Source: CAVWUA01 sp963758025 (GTDB lineage: Bacteria; Planctomycetota; Planctomycetia; Isosphaerales; Isosphaeraceae). From it: a stretch of 64,000 bases of DNA. The stretch spans positions 1 through 64,000 of the forward strand of contig CAVWUA010000018.1 in assembly GCA_963758025.1 (NCBI GenBank), given 5' to 3'. Below, piece by piece: positions 51,080 through 62,525 of this stretch (the first letter of the stretch is position 1; every line of letters begins with the position of its first letter). Under the pieces are notes generated by a model. It searched no databases. It saw only the letters and a list, made by a program, of their open reading frames with translations, and was not told where the DNA came from. A program made the position numbers and the translations under genes.

Positions 51080-51219
51080 GGAGATCACCTCGCGACGGCC
51101 CCTCCAGCGGAGCCGGCCGTGTTCGTCAAAAATCGGGAGGGAAGACGGCGGGTCCTCGCAACGACTCTCCGAGAGTACCGCCGTGAGTGGCCGGGGGCAA
51201 TCGGCGCGTTTCGAGCAGA

Positions 51220-51774
51220 TCAATTCATCGTGGGGTCAGGCGGCACGTCACGGAGTCCGAGGAACTCCGAGAGCTTGCGGGCGTTGACGGCCTTGACCAC
51301 CACATCCCAGAGTTCCGTGGAGGATTCCCAGAAGACGTGGTCGGACGTGGCGGGCAGGGTCAGCCAGGAATCCCAGCCGAACTCACTCTCCAGTTGCCCC
51401 GGTCCCCAGCCGGAGTAATTGGCCAGGATCAAGATCGGCTCCGTCCGCTGCTGAATGATCTCGCTCACCTTGGAGGCCTCGACGGTGGTAAAGACCCCCG
51501 GCAGGGCCTCCTTGTCGCCCAGATCCTCGCTGGTATGGATCACCATGAGTGGACCGGGGACGGGGCCGCCGAGGTGGATCGGCTTGTCCCACTCGAAAGG
51601 TTCCTCGAAGAGCTTCTCCGAGATGTCGCCGACAGTCACCTCCAGCATGCGATTGAGCACCACGCCCAGGGCCCCTTCTTCGTTATGCTCCAGCATCAGA
51701 ATGACGGTCTGGGTAAAAAAGGGAGAATCCATCTCGGGGGAGGCGATGAGCAGGTGGCCTTTGAGGGAGTTCAT
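51220..51774 (-). CDS. AlgH/YqgE family (UPF0301) protein
   Basis: 184 residues, starting MNSLKGHLLIASPEMDSPFFT, the family opening. It continues with EHNEEGALGVVLNR, IHLGGPVPGPLMVIH and ILANYSGWGPGQLESE, each a conserved UPF0301 motif in the expected order. The family is implicated in transcriptional control or cell-envelope regulation in other bacteria, but its biochemistry is unknown. Its presence between FAD and beta-helix genes may be incidental; gaps of ~135 bp on both sides do not prove co-transcription. Confidence 0.92.
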   Translation of the reverse strand: MNSLKGHLLIASPEMDSPFFTQTVILMLEHNEEGALGVVLNRMLEVTVGDISEKLFEEPFEWDKPIHLGGPVPGPLMVIHTSEDLGDKEALPGVFTTVEASKVSEIIQQRTEPILILANYSGWGPGQLESEFGWDSWLTLPATSDHVFWESSTELWDVVVKAVNARKLSEFLGLRDVPPDPTMN

Positions 51775-51908
51775 GTTCCGGTCCTTTTCTGTCAGTTGCC
51801 GATGCCCGACGCCTGAACGTCCATGCGACCGCAGTCCATTCCGCCTCAGATGTTGATTCTCGCCTCGGGGAATCGCCGGGGGAAGGGCCGACCGCCGCGT
51901 CCCTCGGA

Positions 51909-53975
51909 TCAGCGCTCGCGCGGGCCGACGTCGGATAACTTCAGTGGCTCAAAGCCCAGGTCCAGCGCCGGGGAATCGGACGGGAGCGTGAAATCGTCCT
52001 CCAGGGGGGCAACGAACTTCGGGTCGGCGATCTTCGAGTGGCGGTCGGCACCGAGGGCCTGCCACTCCTCCCAGGAACGGCCGGCGAAGCGGATCGGCTC
52101 GTTGCTGTTGGCATGCCAGTAGAGGTTGTGGTCGAAGTCCGCGTGCAACTCCTTCCAGTCCCCGGCGAGGAGGTCGCCCTGGGTCCAGAAGACGATGTTG
52201 CGCTCGAAGGTGAAGGAACGGTGGGGCTCCAGCCGGGTGCGCTGAATCTGGGCGTCGCGGCCGAGGGCGATGATGTTGTTGCGGAATACGTTATCCCTGC
52301 CGTAGTGCTGGTGGAACCCGCCGTGCGTCGTGCGGTACACGAGGTTTCCCTCGGCGACGATCTGGCTGCTCCCCTCGTCGAAGTAGATGCCCCAGCCGCC
52401 GTAGTTGTGGGCGGTGATGTCGTGGAAGACGTTGCGGCGGATCACCGTGCCGGGCTGGACGCCGAGCGTATAGATGCCTCCCATGTCGCTGAGCCACCCC
52501 TGGCCGATGTCGTGGACGTGGTTCGCCTCGATGATGTTGTTCCGCGTCAGGGTGTCGCCGTATCCCCATGTCCAGCCCACGGAAATTCCTGTGTAGCGGA
52601 AGTCGTGGATATGATTATGGGCGATCCGGTTCCCCGCGCTCTGGCCGATCCAGACGCCGACAGCCTGGATGTAGTCCCGCCCGCCGCCGTGGATCTGGCA
52701 ATCTTCGAGCACGTTCTTCGAGGCCTGTTCCTTCTCGTCTTTCCGGATGCGGGTCTCGCCGAGCTTGACGCCGCCGGCGGAGAGATCGAAGAGATTGCAC
52801 CGACGAACCTCATTTTCCTGGCAGCCGCGCCCCAGCTCCAGGCCATAGCTGCCGACATGGGAGATCGTGCAGCCGTCGAACCGGCTGTGGCGCAGCCCTT
52901 CGCCGTGGATGGCGCCGGTGACATGAACCGAAGCCTGATCGTCGCCGGGGTTTGACCGCTTCAGCCATTGCTCGTTGTGGGAGAATTGCAGCCCCTGGAA
53001 TCGGAGATGCTCGATGAATTGACCCTTCTCGGGATGTCCTTCCAGACGCACGAGTTGCGGCAAGACGGGTGCGATGATCTCGGTCGATTCCATCGATTCC
53101 CCGTCGCGGGGCAGGTACGACAGCTCGCCCGATTTGCGGTCGAGATACCACTCGCCCGGGGCATCCACAAGTTCCTTCGCGTTCTCGATGAAGTACCGTG
53201 CCGCCTCGGCGTTCGAGCCGTGCCCCTCCTTCAAACGCCGGTGGCTCGGGGCCTCGAACGTGACCAGACGTTCCGACTCGTCCACGCTCTTGACCGCCAG
53301 GCGGGTGCCGACCCAGAAGTGCAGGACGACCACGTCCACATCCTCAAGGTTCTTCCAGTTCTGGATGTCCCCCGGGGCATAGCGGAAGCGGTTTTGCCCC
53401 TGGTTGTAAGGGGCATCCGGCTTCAGGTCGGGCACCTCCTCGATGCGGAGGAACCCCTCGTTCGGCTTCCTCGCCCTCTGCCGGCGCTCCTCGCCGGACC
53501 AGAGCTGGTGGAACATCCACTGGCCGTCGCGGACCTCCGGCAACGTGGCGATCCAGCCGTCCTTGTCGTTGACCTTCCCGGCGTGCCATCCGTTGATCCG
53601 ACGCCCGCCGCTGAGCACGGGGGACTCATCGTGATAGGCCGCGTAGGTGATGGGGGCGTCCGGCGTCCCGGAGTCCTCAGGCGTGAAGACCAGAGGCTCG
53701 GTCAGCTCGTACCGTCCGCCCCGGATCATGATGTTGACCGGCCGGTCCAGGCGTCCCGAGTGATGTTGTTTGTAATCCCGGATCGCGTCCCGGGCGCGGG
53801 CCACGGTGGCGAACGGGCCATCCTTCCCGCCATCCTGGGGGGCTTCCTGGCGGCCCGACCACGCATCGTTGCCGTCCGTCGCCACGTAGAAGGTGATTGG
53901 CTCCTCCGTCGCGTTGGCGTTCGTGGAGAGCAGCACAACGCCCAGAATCATCAGTCGCGGGAAGGTCGGGATCAT
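51909..53975 (-). CDS. Right-handed beta-helix glycan-active protein
   Basis: 688 residues with a signal peptide (MIPTFPRLMILGVVLLSTNANA). FYVATDGNDAWSG and GPFATVARARDAIRDYK is the start of a pectate-lyase-like/DUF1565 fold. From residue ~340 regular short turns with N-x-I, N-x-V, and repeated HNxIHDFRYTGIS-type steps indicate parallel beta-helix coils (SRFDGCTISHVGSYGLELGRGC, NRIAHNHIHDF, NIIEANHVHDIG). The layout resembles GH141-type enzymes, so a glycosidase or polysaccharide lyase role is plausible but not certain. It lies 43 bp downstream of the SGNH gene stop. Confidence 0.8.
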   Translation of the reverse strand: MIPTFPRLMILGVVLLSTNANATEEPITFYVATDGNDAWSGRQEAPQDGGKDGPFATVARARDAIRDYKQHHSGRLDRPVNIMIRGGRYELTEPLVFTPEDSGTPDAPITYAAYHDESPVLSGGRRINGWHAGKVNDKDGWIATLPEVRDGQWMFHQLWSGEERRQRARKPNEGFLRIEEVPDLKPDAPYNQGQNRFRYAPGDIQNWKNLEDVDVVVLHFWVGTRLAVKSVDESERLVTFEAPSHRRLKEGHGSNAEAARYFIENAKELVDAPGEWYLDRKSGELSYLPRDGESMESTEIIAPVLPQLVRLEGHPEKGQFIEHLRFQGLQFSHNEQWLKRSNPGDDQASVHVTGAIHGEGLRHSRFDGCTISHVGSYGLELGRGCQENEVRRCNLFDLSAGGVKLGETRIRKDEKEQASKNVLEDCQIHGGGRDYIQAVGVWIGQSAGNRIAHNHIHDFRYTGISVGWTWGYGDTLTRNNIIEANHVHDIGQGWLSDMGGIYTLGVQPGTVIRRNVFHDITAHNYGGWGIYFDEGSSQIVAEGNLVYRTTHGGFHQHYGRDNVFRNNIIALGRDAQIQRTRLEPHRSFTFERNIVFWTQGDLLAGDWKELHADFDHNLYWHANSNEPIRFAGRSWEEWQALGADRHSKIADPKFVAPLEDDFTLPSDSPALDLGFEPLKLSDVGPRER

Positions 53976-54018
53976 GGCGCATTCCTCGAGTACGTTCCGT
54001 GGGTGTTCGGCATGACGA

Positions 54019-54999
<981 letters not shown>

Positions 55000-55127
55000 G
55001 GAAGATCCTTCCGGTTCCGACGATGGAGATTCGACCAACCCGCAACGCTGGGGCCGGAAGGTTCGATTATCGGGTCCGTTCGCACCAAAGGCGAGAGGTT
55101 CCCGTCACCGGCATCGGGGTTCGAGCC

Positions 55128-56394
55128 TCACGATTTCTCGGCCCGCAAGGGTCGCGCCGGGACGCCGACGACGACCTGTCCCGGAGGAATGGTGGTACCC
55201 TTGGTCACGACCGCGCCGGCACCGATGCTCGCCTCGGCTCCGACCGTCACCGGAGCGATCAGGATCGATCCGGCCCCGAGCATCACGCCCGCCCCGATCT
55301 CCGATTGATGCTTACTGGACGCCGTCGAAGTTCGCGGTGACTGCCCCCGCCCCGACGTTCACCCCAGGCCCGACCTGGGCATTGCCGAGGTACGCCAGGT
55401 GCCGCGCTCGCGTGCCTTCCTGAAGCTCGGAACGGGAAATCTCGACAAATGCGCCAACCTCGACGCCGTCGGCGAGCACGGTTTCGTCGCGGAGGTGGGT
55501 GAAGGGGCCGATCCGGCAATCTCGACCGATGACGACACGACCGGAAATGACGGTATAGGGGAGAATGGTGGTATCCGGGCCGATCTCCGCGCGACCGTCG
55601 ATGTACGTGTTCCGCGGATCGACGATGCTGACCCCCTCGGTCATCAGCCGGTCCAGAATCCGTCGCTGCATGATCTCGTTCGCCTGCGCGAGATGCTGCC
55701 GCGTGTTGACCCCCAGGATGTCCTCGGGCTGGAGCACGGGCAGGGCGAGGACCCTGCGGCCCATGCTCTGGAGCAGGGCGGGGGCGTCGGTCAGGTAGTA
55801 TTCTCCCTGGGCATTCGACGTGTCGAGTCGTTCGAGGGCATCCCAGAGGCCGGGGAGATCGAAGACATAGCAGCTTGGATTGACCTCCTGGATGGCCGCT
55901 TCCTCCGGCTGGCAATCGCGCTGTTCGATGATGCGGAGGAAGTGGCCGGCGGTATCCCGCAAGATCCGGCCAAAGCCCGTCGGGTCCGGCACGATGGCCG
56001 TGCCCATCAAGCAGGCGGCTTTCTCTTTCTCCTGTCGCTTCAGGAGGTCGGCGAGCGGTTCCGCGCGGATCAGGGGTTCATCCCCGACCAGGACCATGGC
56101 CGGCCCTTGATAGTCCGCCAGCCGGGAATGGCAAGAGCGCACGGCATCGCCGGTCCCCTGCTGTCTCTCCTGGGTGACGAAAAGGACATCCGGCGCATCG
56201 GCCAGAGCCTCATGAACCTGATCGGCGCCGGCTCCGACCACGACCACGATCGTCCTGACGCCGGCACCCCGGACGGCCTCGACGACATAATGGATCATCG
56301 GCCTGCCGCACACCTCGTGCAACACCTTGGCCTTCGCCGACTTCATCCGCTTGCCGTGGCCAGCCGCCAGAATGATCGCCAGGGGACCTTGCAT
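55128..56394 (-). CDS. glmU: GlmU-type UDP-GlcNAc pyrophosphorylase/acetyltransferase (one frameshift)
   Basis: About 421 residues after removing one extra base near 55316. The N-terminus is the nucleotidyltransferase domain LAIILAAGHGKRMKSAKAKVLHEVCGRPMI, with VTQERQQGTGDAV and a later EYYLTDAPALL motif. The C-terminal left-handed beta-helix has repeated hexapeptides (GPDTTILPYTVISG, GRDCRIGPFTHL, AYLGNAQVGPGVNVGAGAVTANFDG) and resumes with KHQSEIGAGVMLGAGSILIAP after the shift. It makes UDP-GlcNAc for peptidoglycan and surface sugars; the C-terminal arm is slightly shorter than in E. coli GlmU. Ribosome site GGAGTTCAGCTAG. Confidence 0.9.
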
Positions 56395-56872
56395 CTAGCT
56401 GAACTCCCGATCCAGGCTCCGGTCGAGAATGCACAGACATTCTCCAAATTCTCGCACAATGATAGGTCGCCCTCATCCAGCCTGTCAAACGGCCGAACCC
56501 GGACGGTCGGAGGATGGCAAGGTCGTCGATCCTGGCGGTTGTTGGTGGGGGGTGAGGGTTGCCGGAAGGATCGGACGATCTTTCCCTCGTTCTGCCAGGG
56601 GGGCGACAAAAGGTTTTGGTGAATCGCGCGGAAGGCGCGAAGGAGTTTCACCAGACCAAACTGTGTGAATCGCCCGGTCTGGGTGGCTGGGGTCTCGTCT
56701 GCGAGACCCCGGAATGAGGCCGTCGCACCGGGGTCTCGCAGACGAGACCCCAGCCACCCTACGTCCTTCCAGTGGGGCAACAAAAGGTCTTGGTGAATAG
56801 CGCGGGAGGCGCTACACTCGGAGCACTCACACCGACCGCGACCCACGCACCAGCCACGGGAGACCAAGCTCC
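56395..56872. other. Intergenic region with palindrome and direct repeats
   Basis: 478 bp upstream of GlmU (-) and the sulfatase (+). It contains the 32-bp-arm palindrome at 56681-56759, flanked by two similar ~40-bp copies at about 56600-56640 and 56770-56812 (ACAAAAGGTTTTGGTGAAT against ACAAAAGGTCTTGGTGAAT). No gene is supported. Confidence 0.5.
56681..56759. repeat. Palindrome with 32-bp perfect arms
   Basis: Left arm begins GGGTGGCTGGGGTCTCGTCT at 56681 and ends 56712; the right arm 56728-56759 is its exact complement, with a 15-nt loop AATGAGGCCGTCGCA. Could be a cruciform, terminator or REP/MITE-type unit. Confidence 0.85.
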
Positions 56873-58315
56873 ATGGATCGCAGATATGTTCCGATTTTGC
56901 TGGCGGTCCTGTTTGCCCTGGCACCGACCGGGTCGCGTGCGCAGAAGGCGGGGAATCCGCGATTGCCCAACGTCGTCCTGATCCTGGCCGATAATCAGGG
57001 GGCCTGGACCCTCGGGTGCTATGGAAATCCGGACATTCAGACGCCGCACATCGACCGGCTCGCGGCTCAGGGCCTGCGGTTTACCCGCGCCTTCAGTCCC
57101 AACGGCGTCTGCTCGCCGACGCGGGCCAGCCTGCTGACCGGCCTGATTCCATCGCAACATGGGGTCCACAGCTACCTGAACGCGAACGAGGCCCAGATGG
57201 GCAAGGACGCGTATTGCACGATCGACGAGTTTCGCTCTCTCCCCGAGATCCTGGCCGACGCGGGCTACACGTGCGGGCTGTCGGGCAAGTGGCATCTCGG
57301 AGCCAACGCGACGCCGCACGACGGCTTCACCTCCTGGATCACGATGCCGCATGGTCATACCGCCACCTTCTACGGCGCCGAGGTGATCGAGGACGGTCAG
57401 GTCCGAAAGGAACCGGGGTATCTGACCGACCTCTGGACCGAGCACGCCGTGCAATTTCTGGAAGCGAACCGCGACCGGCCCTTCTTCCTGTATCTCGCCT
57501 ACAACGGCCCGTACAACCTGGGCGCGAGTTTGCGGTACCCCGGTCACAACCGGCACGTGGCGGAATACGCGGACGACCCGCTCCTGTCGTTTCCCCGCGA
57601 CGGGATGCACCCCTGGCAGGACGCCAACAAGGACTTCCTGAACAACATCGTGGCCATGCGGCGGGTCGCGACCGAGACCAGCGGCGTGGACGATGGCGTC
57701 GGCACGGTCCTGGAGACCCTGGACCGCCTCGGTCTGGCGGACGACACGGTGGTCATCTACACGGCCGATCAAGGGTGGGTCGGGGGCCAGAACGGGCTCT
57801 GGGGGATGAGCGACCACACCCGACCTCTCTCGGCCTTCGACGGCATGATGCACGTTCCGCTGATCGTCCGACACCCGGGCCACGTGCCGGCGGGGACGAC
57901 GTCGGACGTCATGGTCAGCGGGTACGACGTGATGCCGACCTTGCTCCATTACCTCGGCCTCGGCGACCGGATGCCCGACCAGCCGAAATCCCCCGGCCGC
58001 GACTTCTCACCCGTGCTGCGCGGCCAGTCGATCGCGTGGGACGATGTCGTCTATTTCGAGAACGAGAACGTGCGCGTCATCCGCACGCCGGCCTGGAAAT
58101 ACATTCACCGGCATCCCGACGGCCCGTTCGAGTTATACGACCTGGCGAATGATCCGGGAGAGAAGGTCAATCTCTACGGCCAGCCCGGGCGGGAGTCGAT
58201 CCGCGACGAGCTTCGGGAGCGGCTCAATGCCTTTTTCCGCGAGTACGCCGATCCGAAGTATGACCTGTACCACGGCGGGGGATCGAAGACGCACCTGCTC
58301 TCCCGGCCGAGTTAG
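56873..58315 (+). CDS. Sulfatase (arylsulfatase family), exported
   Basis: 480 residues, start at 56873 preceded by GGGAGA. Signal peptide PILLAVLFALAPTGSRAQ. The active-site motif is VCSPTRASLLTG (Cys-x-Pro-x-Arg), where Cys is converted to formylglycine. Metal ligands are in VVLILADNQG (Asp, with Asn replacing the usual second Asp) and VIYTADQGW. The body shows the usual GYTCGLSGKWHLG and FFLYLAYNGP. It should hydrolyse sulfate esters, probably on algal-type polysaccharides, outside the cytoplasm. It converges with the KaiC-kinase gene, only 23 bp away. Confidence 0.92.
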   Translation: MDRRYVPILLAVLFALAPTGSRAQKAGNPRLPNVVLILADNQGAWTLGCYGNPDIQTPHIDRLAAQGLRFTRAFSPNGVCSPTRASLLTGLIPSQHGVHSYLNANEAQMGKDAYCTIDEFRSLPEILADAGYTCGLSGKWHLGANATPHDGFTSWITMPHGHTATFYGAEVIEDGQVRKEPGYLTDLWTEHAVQFLEANRDRPFFLYLAYNGPYNLGASLRYPGHNRHVAEYADDPLLSFPRDGMHPWQDANKDFLNNIVAMRRVATETSGVDDGVGTVLETLDRLGLADDTVVIYTADQGWVGGQNGLWGMSDHTRPLSAFDGMMHVPLIVRHPGHVPAGTTSDVMVSGYDVMPTLLHYLGLGDRMPDQPKSPGRDFSPVLRGQSIAWDDVVYFENENVRVIRTPAWKYIHRHPDGPFELYDLANDPGEKVNLYGQPGRESIRDELRERLNAFFREYADPKYDLYHGGGSKTHLLSRPS

Positions 58316-58338
58316 ACGTGGGGAGGGATCACCAGCAG

Positions 58339-61300
58339 TCATCCCGAGTCCTGGTCCGAGAGGCAGAAATCCGCTGAATGAGCGGCCGGTCCGGCTTCGC
58401 GCCCGATCAGGGCCGTGAGGGCGTCGAGGTCCACCGGCTTGACGAGGTGATAATCAATGCCCGCCTCCTCGGAACGGCGCCGGTCCTCCGCCTGACCGTA
58501 CCCCGAGATCGCGACGAGGATGGCCTCCCGGCCCCAGGGCTCCCGCCGGATGCGGCTGGCCAGTTCATAGCCGTCCATTCCGGGTAGGCCAATGTCCAGG
58601 AGGATCATCTCCGGATGCTTCTCGCGGGCCAGTTTGAGAGCTGTCGGCGCGTCGTGGGCCGTCCAGACCTCGTGCCCCGCGCGGCTGAGGAACCTTGCCA
58701 GGCCGCGGGCCATGTCCACCGAGTCATCCACGATCAGGATGCAGGATGTCTTCTGACTCTCGGGGGATGCCGTTCCGTTGGCAGGCGCCATCGTCGGTTG
58801 AGACGGTTCCGTCGCGGCGGGCAGATTCACGACGAACTCGCTTCCGCGGCCCCGCCCCTCGCTGGACACCGAGACATTCCCGCCGTGCAGTTCGGCCAGT
58901 GCCTTCACCAGGGTCAGGCCGATGCCCAGGCCGCCATCGGCGCGGTCGGGTGAACGGTCGCCTTGAACGAAGAGATCGAAGATCCGGGACAGCTTCTCGG
59001 GGGGAATGCCGACGCCGTTGTCCTTGACCCGAAGGAGAATTTCGTCTCCCCGTCGCTCGGCCCCGAGCTGGATGAGCCCGCCCTTCGGGGTGTAGCGGGC
59101 CGCGTTCGCGAGCAGGTTGACCACCATCTGCTGCAGGCGGAGCGGGTCGGCGTCCGTCCAGAGGGCCTCGTTGCTAATGTTGATGTCGAGCCGATGCTCT
59201 TTTTGCTCGACGACCGGCCGCACGGCCTCCGCGGCCTGGCGGAGCACGATGGCCGCGTCGATCCGCTCTTTACGGAGTTCGACCTTGCCGCGCGTGATCC
59301 GGGAGACATCCAGCAGGTCGTCCACCAGCCGGGCGAGGTGACGAGACTGACGATCGATGACGTCGAGGCCCCAGTCCATCGCCTCGCGGTCCTCGGCCCC
59401 CTGGGCGACGCGGGCGGCGCCGGAGATCGCGGCGATGGGGTTGCGCAGCTCGTGGGCGAGCATGGCGAGGAACTCGTTCTTGTGGCGGTCGGCCTCTCTC
59501 AACTCGGAATGGAGCCGGGCGGCTTCGACGAACGTCGCGGCCTGGCGGGCATACAGTTCGACCAGTCGGATTTGCCGTTCGGTCGGGCGGTGGGGCTCGT
59601 GGAAAAGGGCCGTGACCACCCCCATCGACTCGCCGCCGCGGATTACCAGGGGGGTACTGCATGCGGCGCGGTAGCCCAGGGTGGATGCCGCTTCGCGCGA
59701 GTCGGCATCCACTGTGGGGTCCTCCGTGTCCTCGATCACGACGGTCTCACCACGGGCAATGGCCTGGCCGCAGGGCGTGGACCCGACCGGGATGCGGTCG
59801 ATATGCTCCAGGAATGCCGGGGGCAGGTCCAGACTTGCCCCGACGGTGAGATTCTCGTGGTTAGGGTCGAGAAGCCGGAGCAGCCCCGACTCGGCACCGT
59901 ACACGCTCAGGACCGCCCCCAGGATCGTTTGCAGCATCGGCTCCTGCCCCGATAGGGTGGACAGGTCGGTGCTCAACTGGTGCAGATAGCTCATATCCGA
60001 GAGTTGTTCGGCCAGTGACTTCTTGGCCGTGTAGAGCCGCCGCTCGACCTTCTTGCGCCGGGTGATGTTCCAGAGCAGGCCGCGCAGGCCGATACAACGA
60101 CCGTGCTCGTCACGGACCACGCGAGTCTCCTCGCGGAGCCAGAGGATGCGGCCATCGGCGGAGAGCACGCGATACTCCAGCCCGAAGTCGTTCTGGTCTC
60201 GCAAGGCGCACCGACGGGTTCGGGTGACATACCTCCGGTCTTCCGGGTGGACCAGCTCGGTCCAGGGGCCGTCCTCGCCCAGCCAGCTCTCGACGGGGTA
60301 GCCGAGCATTTCCTCGGCCCGGCGGCTGACGAAGGTGAAGCGTCCGGTCTCCGCCTCGGCTTCCCAGACGATCGCGTCCAGCCCTTGCACGAGGTCGTGG
60401 TAGCGCTGCCGCGCCGCCTCCGCCTCGATCCGCCGACGCTCCGAATCCGCATGGGCCATCGCCAGCTCGGCGATCAGCCGGCGGTTTTCGCGTTGACCCG
60501 CCGCGAAGAGCAGACCAGCGCGGATCGAGGCCGCGAGCTGTGCCGGCTCGACCGGCTTGGTCAAGAGCGTGACGTTGAACCTCCGGGCCGCCAGCCTGGA
60601 GAGGAGGTCCACATCCGAGGTGTCCGCCAGCAGGATCAGCGGCAGTTTTCCGCGGCGGGCGTCTCGTCGAGGGCCTTCGAGCAACTCGCTCAATGGGCGG
60701 TGGCCGCCGGAGGAATCCGCCAGAACCAGGTCGAGCCGATCCTCCTCCACGAGCCGCCGAACGTTGGAAACACTCTCCAGCGGGCACCCGTCGGCCCCGA
60801 GGGCGTTGAGCAACCGGCCGACCAGGTCACGATCGCGGGGCCAGCCGCAATGGACGAGAACGAGGGGCCGCTTTCGGGAATCAGTCAACGAGGAGAGGTC
60901 TCTTTCGGGATGTAGGGCTGTTGCTCGGTCATTCTCCTCGTCACGGACCGCCTCTCCCTGGAGGATGCCACGAAACTGCGGCAGCGAGTCGCCGACGCGG
61001 ATTCCACCAGGGGTGATATCGAGCGTCCGCAGGGCCCGGTCGTGATCGCCAAGCCGCCGCTTCATCACCCCGATCGCGGTCTGCAAGCTCCCCTTGAATT
61101 CATAGTATTTCATCAGCAGGATCGTATCGACCAGATGGCTCAGACCGAATCGGGTCACCTCGGATCGTCCGGTCAGCGTGGCCAACTCGTTGGTCAAGAT
61201 GGTTGAGACCCCCATCCGGTTCAGGTAGCTGGCAAGCTGATGCATGTGGCCGACGAGGAAGTCCTCGGAAGACATCGTCTGGCGGTAACCGTTGATGCTG

Positions 61301-62386
61301 TCGATCATCACCATCCGGGTTCCCCGCCGCTCCACTTCGTCACGGACCTTGGACGCGAACTGGTCGGGATGGAGCACCAGCGGGTTGATCTCTTCGATGT
61401 TCAGCAGGTTCTTCTCAATGTAGGTCGAAACGAGGGCAGTCCCAGGGCCTCGCAACGGTGGATAATCTCATCCCGGGTTTCCTCGAAGGCGAAAACGACC
61501 CCGCGATTGCCGCGTTCGGCGGCCTCCAGCAAGAAACTCAGGCCGATGGTCGTCTTGCCGACCCCGGAGCTTCCCGTCAGGAGCGTGACGGTTCCGCGGT
61601 CGATCCCGCCGTTGAGCATGCGGTCCAGTCCCTCAATGCCGCTGGGAAGCATGTCTCGGGTGAACGTGCGGCCGTGCTCGACGGCGAGCAGGTGCGGATA
61701 GACGGTCAGACCCTCCTTCGTGATCTCCAGGGCGTGCTCGCCGCCGGCGAAGTCGCTATCGCGATATTTATCCACGCGGAGCGAACGACGGGACCGCCCG
61801 TCACGGCCCAGGGTATGGCCCAGGGCGATGATCCCGTGGACCAGGGAGGTGATCTCGTCGTCCTGCCGGTGCTCGACCCCGGCGAGGAACAGGGTCGTGG
61901 CCCCCCTCTCGGTCAGGAAGTCGCGCAGGACGAGGATCTGGCGGCGGTAGCGGAGCGTGTCGCGGGTGAGGGTGCCGACTTCGGTCAAGCTGTCGAAGAC
62001 AACGCGGACCGGCTTCCCCTTGTCCATCGCGTCAATGATCTGCTTCGTGATCGGGGCCATCTCGACATCGGCGGGGTGAAAGATCGTGTACTGGCTGTCG
62101 CTCGTGAACCCTTCGTCTCGGAGGGCGAGGTGGACATCCAGAATCCGTACCCCTTCCAGGTCGAAGCCATGCAGGTCGGCGGTCTCGCGCAAGGCCCGCT
62201 CCGGTTCGTTGAGCGAGACGAAGAGGCCAGGCTCTCCCTGTTCGCGCCGGCCCGGAGGAACTGCATCGCCAGGGTGGTCTTTCCGGTGCCCGCGGCCCCC
62301 CGCACGAGGTAAGCCCGACCCGAAAGCAGACCGCCCCGCAGCACCTCGTCGAGGCCCACGATGCCGGTCGATAATTTCTGCCTCAT
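58339..62386 (-). CDS. KaiC-like ATPase fused to hybrid histidine kinase (two frameshifts)
   Basis: About 1349 residues once one missing base is restored near 62243 and one near 61442. The start at 62386 follows GGGAG. Order: KaiC domain 1 (residues ~1-235) with Walker A RGAAGTGKTTLAM, domain 2 (~240-465) with Walker A LTGSSGVGKTTIGLS and catalytic EE in VVFAFEETRDE and MVMIDSINGY as Walker B; a degenerate receiver-like domain (~506-626, D558 in LVLADSSG); PAS (~660-775); GAF (~800-955); HisKA with H979 in LAHELRNP; HATPase (N-box LLANAARYTPKG, G-boxes DNGVGIPPE and GGLGIGLTL); and a C-terminal receiver with D1265 and K1317. Domain 1 reads LFVSLNEPERA where KaiC has EE, so it may be less active. 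Likely a sensor that couples ATP-driven state to phosphorelay. Confidence 0.87.
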
Positions 62387-62525
62387 GCGAAGAAACTCCC
62401 TCTGGCCGCCATCGTGGGCGGAACACGCCAGGGAGCATTCGGTATCGGATCGCATCATCCGTTTCAGGCCGTATGCCCACGGATACCCCGTGGCTATCTT
62501 ATTCTCGCAGATTTCTCCATATTTC

